Shown here: piece by piece, positions 51,228 to 61,200 of the stretch | Layout: each line of letters opens with the position of its first letter | How positions within the stretch are numbered: the stretch's first letter is position 1 | Origin: Odiellus spinosus | Lineage: Eukaryota > Arthropoda > Arachnida > Opiliones > Phalangiidae | Reading direction: 5' to 3' | Length of the DNA: 64,000 nt | Assembly (NCBI GenBank): GCA_963920705.1 | Contig: CAWUCO010000272.1 | Location: 248,001 to 312,000 of the forward strand | Notes under the pieces: model-generated | The model's database searches: none | Told to the model about the DNA's origin: nothing | The model's input: only the letters and a program-made list of their open reading frames with translations | Program-made: the position numbers and the translations under genes

Positions 51228-52429
51228 TGACGTGATTGGAAAAACGTGATTGGAAAAACGTGATTGGAAAAACGTGATTGGAAAAACGTGATTGGAAAAA
51301 CGTGATTGGAAAAACGTGATTGGAAAAACGTGATTGGAAAAACGTGATTGGAAAAACGTGATTGGAAAAACGTGATTGGAAAAACGTGATTGGAAAAACG
51401 TGATTGGAAAAACGTGATTGGAAAAACGTGATTGGAAAAACGTGATTGGAAAAACGTGGTTGGAAAAACGTGATTGGAAAAACGTGATTGGAAAAACGTG
51501 ATTGGAAAAACGTGATTGGAAAAACGCGATTGGAAAAACGCGATTGGAAAAACGCGATTGGAAAAACGTGATTGGAAAAACGTGATTGGAAAAACGTGAT
51601 TGGAAAAACTTGATTGGAAAAACGTGATTGGAAAAACGTGATTGGAAAAACGTGATTGGAAAAACGTGATTGGAAAAACCTGATTGGAAAAACCTGATTG
51701 GAAAAACCTGGTTGGAAAAACCTGATTGGAAAAACCTGATTGGAAAAACCTGATTGGAAAAACCTGATTGGAAAAACCTGATTGGAAAAACCTGATTGGA
51801 AAAACCTGATTGGAAAAACCTGATTGGAAAAACGTGATTGGAAAAACGTGATTGGAAAAACGTGATTGGAAAAACGTGATTGGAAAAACGTGATTGGAAA
51901 AACGTGATTGGAAAAACCTGATTGGAAAAACCTGATTGGAAAAACGTGATTGGAAAAACCTGATTGGAAAAACCTGATTGGAAAAACCTGATTGGAAAAA
52001 CCTGATTGGAAAAACCTGATTGGAAAAACCTGATTGGAAAAACCTGATTGGAAAAACCTGATTGGAAAAACCTGATTGGAAAAACGTGATTGGAAAAACG
52101 TGATTGGAAAAACGTGATTGGAAAAACGTGATTGGAAAAACGTGATTGGAAAAACGTGATTGGAAAAACGTGATTGGAAAAACGTGATTGGAAAAACGTG
52201 ATTGGAAAAACGTGATTGGAAAAACGTGATTGGAAAAACGTGATTGGAAAAACGTGATTGGAAAAACGTGATTTGGAAAAACGTGATTTGGAAAAACGTG
52301 ATTGGAAAAACGTGATTGGAAAAACGTGATTGGGAAAAACGTGATTTGGAAAAACGTGATTGGAAAAACGTGATTGGAAAATAGTGATTTGGAAAAACGT
52401 GATTTGGAAAAACGTGATTTGGAAAAACG
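51228..52429 (+). repeat. 1.2-kb CCTGA cassette, copy 3
   Basis: GTGGTTGG near 51456, three CGCGA units near 51525-51553 that are private to this copy, ACTTGA near 51608 and a CCTGA domain (51670-52075). The tail before 52430 is slightly degenerate (TTGGGAAAAAC near 52331, AATAGTGA near 52380). Confidence 0.9.
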
Positions 52430-53115
52430 TGACGTGATTGGAAAAACGTGATTTGGAAAAACGTGACGTGATTGGAAAAACGTGATTGTAAAAACGTGAT
52501 TGGAAAAACGTGATTGGAAAAACGTGATTGGAAAAACGTGATTGGAAAAACGTGATTGGAAAAACGTGATTTGGAAAAACGTGATTGGAAAAACGTGATT
52601 GGAAAAACGTGATTTGGAAAAACGTGATTTGGAAAAACGTGATTTGGAAAAACGTGATTGGAAAAACGTGATTTGGAAAAACGTGATTGGAAAAACGTGA
52701 ATGGAAAAACGTGATTTGGAAAAACGTGATTTGGAAAAACATGATTGGAAAAACGTGATTGGAAAAACGTGATTTGGAAAAACGTGATTTGGAAAAACGT
52801 GATTGGAAAAACGTGATTTGGAAAAACGTGATTTGGAAAAACGTGATTTGGAAAAACGTGATTTGGAAAAACGTGACGTGATTGGAAAAACGTGATTGGA
52901 AAAACGTGATTGGAAAAACGTGATTGGAAAAACGTGATTGGAAAAACGTGATTGGAAAAACGTGATTGGAAAAACGTGATTGGAAAAACGTGATTGGAAA
53001 AACGTGATTTGGAAAAACGTGATTTGGAAAAACGTGATTGGAAAAACGTGATTGGAAAAACGTGATTTGGAAAAATGTGATTTGGAAAAACGTGATTTGG
53101 AAAAACGTGACGTGA
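52430..53115 (+). repeat. Closely spaced junctions and one core
   Basis: Junctions at 52430, 52464, 52874 and 53108 are 34, 410 and 234 bp apart. The 34-bp interval is the shortest seen: one 14-mer, one 15-mer and one 5-bp remnant. The 410-bp interval carries the GTAAAAACG and single CATGA markers typical of segment C. Confidence 0.88.
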
Positions 53116-53773
53116 TTGGAAAAACGTGATTGGAAAAACGTGATTGGAAAAACGTGATTGGAAAAACGTGATTGGAAAAACGTGATTGGAAAAACGTGAT
53201 TGGAAAAACGTGATTGGAAAAACGTGATTGGAAAAACGTGATTGGAAAAACGTGATTGGAAAAACGTGATTGGAAAAACGTGATTGGAAAAACGTGATTG
53301 GAAAAACGTGATTGGAAAAACGTGATTGGAAAAACGTGATTGGAAAAACGTGATTGGAAAAACGTGATTGGAAAAACGTGATTGGAAAAACGTGATTGGA
53401 AAAACGTGATTGGAAAAACGTGATTGGAAAAACGTGATTGGAAAAACGTGATTGGAAAAACGTGATTGGAAAAACGTGATTGGAAAAACGTGATTGGAAA
53501 ATCGTGATTGGAAAATCGTGATTGGAAAAACGTGATTGGAAAAACGTGATTGGAAAAACGTGATTGGAAAAACGTGATTGGAAAAACGTGATTGGAAAAA
53601 CGTGATTGGAAAAACGTGATTGGAAAAACGTGATTGGAAAAACGTGATTGGAAAAACGTGATTGGAAAAACGTGATTGGAAAAACGTGATTGGAAAAACG
53701 TGATTGGAAAAACGTGATTGGAAAAACGTGATTGGAAAAACGTGATTGGAAAAACGTGATTGGAAAAACGTGA

Positions 53774-54586
53774 TTGGAAAAACGGGATTGGAAAAACGTG
53801 ATTGGAAAAACGGGATTGGAAAAACGGGATTGGAAAAACGGGATTGGAAAAACGGGATTGGAAAAACGGGATTGGAAAAACGGGATTGGAAAAACGGGAT
53901 TGGAAAAACGGGATTGGAAAAACGGGATTGGAAAAACGGGATTGGAAAAACGGGATTGGAAAAACGGGATTGGAAAAACGGGATTGGAAAAACGGGATTG
54001 GAAAAACGGGATTGGAAAAACGGGATTGGAAAAACGGGATTGGAAAAACGGGATTGGAAAAACGGGATTGGAAAAACGGGATTGGAAAAACGGGATTGGA
54101 AAAACGGGATTGGAAAAACGGGATTGGAAAAACGGGATTGGAAAAACGGGATTGGAAAAAACGGGATTGGAAAAACGGGATTGGAAAAACGGGATTGGAA
54201 AAACGGGATTGGAAAAACGGGATTGGAAAAACGGGATTGGAAAAACGGGATTGGAAAAACGGGATTGGAAAAACGGGATTGGAAAAACGGGATTGGAAAA
54301 ACGGGATTGGAAAAACGGGATTGGAAAAACGGGATTGGAAAAACGGGATTGGAAAAACGGGATTGGAAAAACGGGATTGGAAAAACGGGATTGGAAAAAC
54401 GGGATAGGAAAAACGGGATAGGAAAAACGGGATTGGAAAAACGGGATTGGAAAAACGGGATTGGAAAAACGGGATTGGAAAAACGGGATTGGAAAAACGG
54501 GATTGGAAAAACGGGATTGGAAAAACGGGATTGGAAAAACGGGATTGGAAAAACGGGATTGGAAAAACGGGATTGGAAAAACGGGA
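53774..54586 (+). repeat. CGGGA run, about 57 units
   Basis: One CGGGA unit, one canonical unit, then 56 CGGGA units to 54586, including an extra A near 54153 and two GGATAGG changes near 54403-54420. It is followed, as in variant domain 1, by exactly seven canonical units and an AAAGACGTGA run. Confidence 0.95.
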
Positions 54587-54684
54587 TTGGAAAAACGTGA
54601 TTGGAAAAACGTGATTGGAAAAACGTGATTGGAAAAACGTGATTGGAAAAACGTGATTGGAAAAACGTGATTGGAAAAACGTGA

Positions 54685-54852
54685 TTGGAAAGACGTGATT
54701 GGAAAGACGTGATTGGAAAGACGTGATTGGAAAGACGTGATTGGAAAGACGTGATTGGAAAGACGTGATTGGAAAGACGTGATTGGAAAGACGTGATTGG
54801 AAAGACGCGATTGGAAAGACGCGATTGGAAAGACGCGATTGGAAAGACGCGA
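54685..54852 (+). repeat. AAAGACGTGA (8) and AAAGACGCGA (4) runs
   Basis: Eight units with A8 to G are followed by four that also have T12 to C. The double variant sits directly beside the single variant, which orders the two changes. Confidence 0.95.
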
Positions 54853-55076
54853 TTGGAAAAACGTGATTGGAAAAACGTGATTGGAAAAACGTGATTGGAA
54901 AAACGTGATTGGAAAAACGTGATTGGAAAAACGTGATTGGAAAAACGTGATTGGAAAAACGTGATTGGAAAAACGTGATTGGAAAAACGTGATTGGAAAA
55001 ACGTGATTGGAAAAACGTGATTGGAAAAACGTGATTGGAAAAACGTGATTGGAAAAACGTGATTGGAAAAACGTGA

Positions 55077-55706
55077 TTGGAAAAACGGGATTGGAAAAAC
55101 GGGATTGGAAAAACGGGATTGGAAAAACGGGATTGGAAAAACGGGATTGGAAAAACGGGATTGGAAAAACGGGATTGGAAAAACGGGATTGGAAAAACGG
55201 GATTGGAAAAACGGGATTGGAAAAACGGGATTGGAAAAACCGGATTGGAAAAACCGGATTGGAAAAACCGGATTGGAAAAACGGGATTGGAAAAACGGGA
55301 TTGGAAAAACGGGATTGGAAAAACGGGATTGGAAAAACGGGATTGGAAAAACGGGATTGGAAAAACGGGATTGGAAAAACGGGATTGGAAAAACGGGATT
55401 GGAAAAACGGGATTGGAAAAACGGGATTGGAAAAACGGGATTGGAAAAACGGGATTGGAAAAACGGGATTGGAAAAACGGGATTGGAAAAACGGGATTGG
55501 AAAAACGGGATTGGAAAAACGGGATTGGAAAAACGGGATTGGAAAAACGGGATTGGAAAAACGGGATTGGAAAAACGGGATTGGAAAAACGGGATTGGAA
55601 AAACGGGATTGGAAAAACGGGATTGGAAAAACGGGATTGGAAAAACGGGATTGGAAAAACGGGATTGGAAAAACGGGATTGAAAAAACGGGATTGGAAAA
55701 ACGGGA
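55077..55706 (+). repeat. CGGGA run, 45 units with three CCGGA
   Basis: Forty-five units in register. Units at 55231-55272 are CCGGA (G11 to C added to T12 to G). Confidence 0.95.
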
Positions 55707-56238
55707 TTGGAAAAACATGATTGGAAAAACATGATTGGAAAGACATGATTGGAAAGACATGATTGGAAAGACATGATTGGAAAGACATGATTGGAAAGAC
55801 ATGATTGGAAAGACATGATTGGAAAGACATGATTGGAAAGACATGATTGGAAAGACATGTTTGGAAAGACATGTTTGGAAAGACATGATTGGAAAGACAT
55901 GATTGGAAAGACATGATTGGAAAAACATGATTGGAAAAACATGATTGGAAAAACATGATTGGAAAAACATGATTGGAAAAACATGATTGGAAAAACATGA
56001 TTGGAAAAACATGATTGGAAAAACATGATTGGAAAAACATGATTGGAAAAACATGATTGGAAAAACATGATTGGAAAAACATGATTGGAAAAACATGATT
56101 GGAAAAACATGATTGGAAAAACATGATTGGAAAAACATGATTGGAAAAACATGATTGGAAAAACATGATTGGAAAAACATGATTGGAAAAACATGATTGG
56201 AAAAACATGATTGGAAAAACATGATTGGAAAAACATGA
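55707..56238 (+). repeat. CATGA and AAAGACATGA runs, left flank
   Basis: Two CATGA units, 13 AAAGACATGA units (two followed by TTTGG through A14 to T, near 55860 and 55874) and 23 CATGA units. CATGA is what CpG deamination on the minus strand would give from CGTGA. Confidence 0.95.
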
Positions 56239-56910
56239 TTGGAAAAACAGGATTGGAAAAACAGGATTGGAAAAACAGGATTGGAAAAACAGGATTGGAA
56301 ACACAGGATTGGAAACACAGGATTGGAAACACAGGATTGGAAACACAGGATTGGAAACACAGGATTGGAAACACAGGATTGGAAACACAGGATTGGAAAC
56401 ACAGGATTGGAAACACAGGATTGGAAACACAGGATTGGAAACACAGGATTGGAAACACAGGATTGGAAACACAGGATTGGAAACACAGGATTGGAAAAAC
56501 AGGATTGGAAAAACAGGATTGGAAAAACAGGATTGGAAAAACAGGATTGGAAAAACAGGATTGGAAAAACAGGATTGGAAAAACAGGATTGGAAAAACAG
56601 GATTGGAAAAACAGGATTGGAAAAACAGGATTGGAAAAACAGGATTGGAAAAACAGGATTGGAAAAACAGGATTGGAAAAACAGGATTGGAAAAACAGGA
56701 TTGGAAAAACAGGATTGGAAAAACAGGATTGGAAAAACAGGATTGGAAAAACAGGATTGGAAAAACAGGATTGGAAAAACAGGATTGGAAAAACAGGATT
56801 GGAAAAACAGGATTGGAAAAACAGGATTGGAAAAACAGGATTGGAAAAACAGGATTGGAAAAACAGGATTGGAAAAACAGGATTGGAAAAACAGGATTGG
56901 AAAGACAGGA
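56239..56910 (+). repeat. CAGGA and AACACAGGA runs, centre
   Basis: Four CAGGA, 14 AACACAGGA (A8 to C), 29 CAGGA and one AAAGACAGGA unit. No CpG remains in this 672-bp stretch. The same AACACAGGA/CAGGA pairing opens variant domain 1 at 34275-34708. Confidence 0.95.
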
Positions 56911-57442
56911 TTGGAAAGACATGATTGGAAAGACATGATTGGAAAGACATGATTGGAAAGACATGATTGGAAAGACATGATTGGAAAGACATGATTGGAA
57001 AGACATGATTGGAAAGACATGATTGGAAAGACATGATTGGAAAGACATGATTGGAAAGACATGATTGGAAAGACATGATTGGAAAGACATGATTGGAAAA
57101 ACATGATTGGAAAAACATGATTGGAAAAACATGATTGGAAAAACATGATTGGAAAAACATGATTGGAAAAACATGATTGGAAAAACATGATTGGAAAAAC
57201 ATGATTGGAAAAACATGATTGGAAAAACATGATTGGAAAAACATGATTGGAAAAACATGATTGGAAAAACATGATTGGAAAAACATGATTGGAAAAACAT
57301 GATTGGAAAAACATGATTGGAAAAACATGATTGGAAAAACATGATTGGAAAAACATGATTGGAAAAACATGATTGGAAAAACATGATTGGAAAAACATGA
57401 TTGGAAAAACATGATTGGAAAAACATGATTGGAAAAACATGA
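56911..57442 (+). repeat. AAAGACATGA and CATGA runs, right flank
   Basis: Thirteen AAAGACATGA units followed by 25 CATGA units. The AAAGACATGA run length (13) equals that of the left flank at 55735-55916 and is again followed by CATGA units (23 on the left, 25 here), which suggests the CAGGA centre lies between two copies of one segment. Confidence 0.95.
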
Positions 57443-58230
57443 TTGGAAAAACGTGATTGGAAAAACGTGATTGGAAAAACGTGATTGGAAAAACGTGATT
57501 GGAAAAACGTGATTGGAAAAACGTGATTGGAAAAACGTGATTGGAAAAACGTGATTGGAAAAACGTGATTGGAAAAACGTGATTGGAAAAACGTGATTGG
57601 AAAAACGTGATTGGAAAAACGTGATTGGAAAAACGTGATTGGAAAAACGTGATTGGAAAAACGTGATTGGAAAAACGTGATTGGAAAAACGTGATTGGAA
57701 AAACGTGATTGGAAAAACGTGATTGGAAAAACGTGATTGGAAAAACGTGATTGGAAAAACGTGATTGGAAAAACGTGATTGGAAAAACGTGATTAGAAAA
57801 ACGTGATTGGAAAAACGTGATTGGAAAAACGTGATTGGAAAAACGTGATTGGAAAAACGTGATTGGAAAAACGTGATTGGAAAAACGTGATTGGAAAAAC
57901 GTGATTGGAAAAACGTGATTGGAAAAACGTGATTGGAAAAACGTGATTGGAAAAACGTGATTGGAAAAACGTGATTGGAAAAACGTGATTGGAAAAACGT
58001 GATTGGAAAAACGTGATTTGGAAAAACGTGATTTGGAAAAACGTGATTGAAAAACGTGATTGGAAAAACGTGATTGGAAAAACGTGATTTGGAAAAACGT
58101 GATTGGAAAAACGTGATTGGAAAAACGTGATTTGGAAAAACGTGATTTGGAAAAACGTGATTGGAAAAACGTGATTGGAAAAACGTGATTTGGAAAAACG
58201 TGATTTGGAAAAACGTGATTTGGAAAAACG
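57443..58230 (+). repeat. Canonical run and core leading into segment C
   Basis: Forty-one canonical units (one GATTAGAA at 57793), then 15/14-bp patterns to the 58231 junction. GATTAGAA lies 438 bp before the junction, matching 41224/41663 (439 bp). The duplication with the left copy therefore starts near 57.8 kb. Confidence 0.88.
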
Positions 58231-61200
58231 TGACGTGATTGGAATAACGTGATTGGAAAAACGTGATTGGAAAAACGTGATTGGAAAAACGTGATTGGAA
58301 AAACGTGATTGGAAAAACGTGATTGGAAAAACGTGATTGGAAAAACGTGATTTGGAAAAACGTGATTGGAAAAACGTGATTGGAAAAACGTGATTTGGAA
58401 AAACGTGATTTGGAAAAACGTGATTTGGAAAAACGTGATTGGAAAAACGTGATTAGGAAAAACGTGATTGGAAAAACGTGAATGGAAAAACGTGATTTGG
58501 AAAAACGTGATTTGGAAAAACGTGATTGGAAAAACCAGATTGGACAAACGTGATTTGGAAAAACGTGATTTGGAAAAACGTGATTTGGAAAAACGTGATT
58601 GGAAAAACGTGATTGGAAAAACGTGATTTGGAAAAACGTGATTTGGAAAAACGTGATTGGAAAAACGTGATTGGAAAAACGTGATTTGGAAAAACGTGAT
58701 TTGGAAAAACGTGATTTGGAAAAACGTGACGTGATTGGAAAAACGTGATTGTAAAAACGTGATTGGAAAAACGTGATTGGAAAAACGTGATTGGAAAAAC
58801 GTGATTGGAAAAACGTGATTGGAAAAACGTGATTTGGAAAAACGTGATTGGAAAAACGTGATTGGAAAAACGTGATTTGGAAAAACGTGATTTGGAAAAA
58901 CGTGATTTGGAAAAACGTGATTGGAAAAACGTGATTTGGAAAAACGTGATTGGAAAAACGTGAATGGAAAAACGTGATTTGGAAAAACGTGATTTGGAAA
59001 AACATGATTGGAAAAACGTGATTGGAAAAACGTGATTTGGAAAAACGTGATTTGGAAAAACGTGATTGGAAAAACGTGATTGGAAAAACGTGATTTGGAA
59101 AAACGTGATTTGGAAAAACGTGATTTGGAAAAACGTGACGTGATTGGAAAAACGTGATTGGAAAAACGTGATTGGAAAAACGTGATTGGAAAAACGTGAT
59201 TGGAAAAACGTGATTGGAAAAACGTGATTGGAAAAACGTGATTGGAAAAACGTGATTGGAAAAACGTGATTGGAAAAACGTGATTTGGAAAAACGTGATT
59301 TGGAAAAACGTGATTGGAAAAACGTGATTGGAAAAACGTGATTTGGAAAAACGTGATTTGGAAAAACGTGATTTGGAAAAACGTGACGTGATTGGAAAAA
59401 CGTGATTGGAAAAACGTGATTGGAAAAACGTGATTGGAAAAACGTGATTGGAAAAACGTGATTGGAAAAACGTGATTGGAAAAACGTGATTGGAAAAACG
59501 TGATTGGAAAAACGTGATTGGAAAAACGTGATTGGAAAAACGTGATTGGAAAAACGTGATTGGAAAAACGTGATTGGAAAAACGTGATTGGAAAAACGTG
59601 ATTGGAAAAACGTGATTGGAAAAACGTGGTTGGAAAAACGTGATTGGAAAAACGTGATTGGAAAAACGTGATTGGAAAAACGTGATTGGAAAAACGTGAT
59701 TGGAAAAACGTGATTGGAAAAACGTGATTGGAAAAACGTGATTGGAAAAACGTGATTGGAAAAACGTGATTGGAAAAACGTGATTGAAAAAACGTGATTG
59801 AAAAAACGTGATTGGAAAAACGTGATTGGAAAAACGTGATTGGAAAAACGTGATTGGAAAAACGTGATTGGAAAAACGTGATTGGAAAAACGTGATTGGA
59901 AAAACGTGATTAGAAAAACGTGATTGGAAAAACGTGATTGGAAAAACGTGATTGGAAAAACGTGATTGGAAAAACGTGATTGGAAAAACGTGATTGGAAA
60001 AACGTGATTGGAAAAACGTGATTGGAAAAACGTGATTGGAAAAACGTGATTGGAAAAACGTGATTGGAAAAACGTGATTGGAAAAACGTGATTGGAAAAA
60101 CGTGATTGGAAAAACGTGATTGGAAAAACGTGATTTGGAAAAACGTGATTTGGAAAAACGTGATTGAAAAACGTGATTGGAAAAACGTGATTGGAAAAAC
60201 GTGATTTGGAAAAACGTGATTGGAAAAACGTGATTGGAAAAACGTGATTTGGAAAAACGTGATTTGGAAAAACGTGATTGGAAAAACGTGATTGGAAAAA
60301 CGTGATTTGGAAAAACGTGATTTGGAAAAACGTGATTTGGAAAAACGTGACGTGATTGGAATAACGTGATTGGAAAAACGTGATTGGAAAAACGTGATTG
60401 GAAAAACGTGATTGGAAAAACGTGATTGGAAAAACGTGATTGGAAAAACGTGATTGGAAAAACGTGATTTGGAAAAACGTGATTGGAAAAACGTGATTGG
60501 AAAAACGTGATTTGGAAAAACGTGATTTGGAAAAACGTGATTTGGAAAAACGTGATTGGAAAAACGTGATTAGGAAAAACGTGATTGGAAAAACGTGAAT
60601 GGAAAAACGTGATTTGGAAAAACGTGATTTGGAAAAACGTGATTGGAAAAACCAGATTGGAAAAACGTGATTTGGAAAAACGTGATTTGGAAAAACGTGA
60701 TTTGGAAAAACGTGATTGGAAAAACGTGATTGGAAAAACGTGATTTGGAAAAACGTGATTTGGAAAAACGTGATTGGAAAAACGTGATTGGAAAAACGTG
60801 ATTTGGAAAAACGTGATTTGGAAAAACGTGATTTGGAAAAACGTGACGTGATTGGAAAAACGTGATTGTAAAAACGTGATTGGAAAAACGTGATTGGAAA
60901 AACGTGATTGGAAAAACGTGATTGGAAAAACGTGATTGGAAAATCGTGATTTGGAAAAACGTGATTGGAAAAACGTGATTGGAAAAACGTGATTTGGAAA
61001 AACGTGATTTGGAAAAACGTGATTTGGAAAAACGTGATTGGAAAAACGTGATTTGGAAAAACGTGATTGGAAAAACGTGAATGGAAAAACGTGATTTGGA
61101 AAAACGTGATTTGGAAAAACATGATTGGAAAAACGTGATTGAAAAAACGTGATTTGGAAAAACGTGATTTGGAAAAACGTGATTGGAAAAACGTGATTGG

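Larger units (their letters stand above)
53774..57442 (+). repeat. Variant domain 2 (zoned CGGGA, AAGAC, CATGA, CAGGA runs)
   Basis: Successive homogeneous runs: CGGGA 53774-54586 (with one canonical unit second), 7 canonical, 8 AAAGACGTGA (54685-54796), 4 AAAGACGCGA (54797-54852), 16 canonical, 45 CGGGA (55077-55706, three of them CCGGA), 2 CATGA, 13 AAAGACATGA (55735-55916), 23 CATGA (55917-56238), 4 CAGGA, 14 AACACAGGA (56295-56490), 29 CAGGA (56491-56896), 1 AAAGACAGGA, 13 AAAGACATGA (56911-57092) and 25 CATGA (57093-57442). Compound units show how variants accumulated stepwise. Plus-strand open frames inside CGGGA and CAGGA runs result from loss of TGA. Confidence 0.96.
53116..58016 (+). 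repeat. 350 consecutive units in strict 14-bp register
   Basis: From the end of the 53108 junction to the next 15-mer at 58017 is 4901 bp, which is 350 units of 14 bp plus one extra A near 54153. No deliberate 15-mers or 5-bp remnants occur. The first 47 units are canonical (with AAAATCGTGA twice near 53503-53517), the middle is variant domain 2 and the last 41 are canonical. Confidence 0.93.

Noticed and set aside
34863-55706. True CENP-B boxes in CGGGA runs
   Set aside because: The required TTCG left half is absent at the correct spacing in every unit inspected; only the right half matches, so it is reported as a half-match finding and not as a feature.
40203-58547. Minus-strand open frame of 6114 codons, and others of 1000 to 5000 codons at 7847-12703, 8335-16011, 16404-27824, 44045-59005 and 58453-63741
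   Set aside because: All three minus frames are open at once because the repeat unit has no stop in reverse complement; predicted starts are chance codons in variant units; the products are the same 14-residue period throughout. They are not genes.
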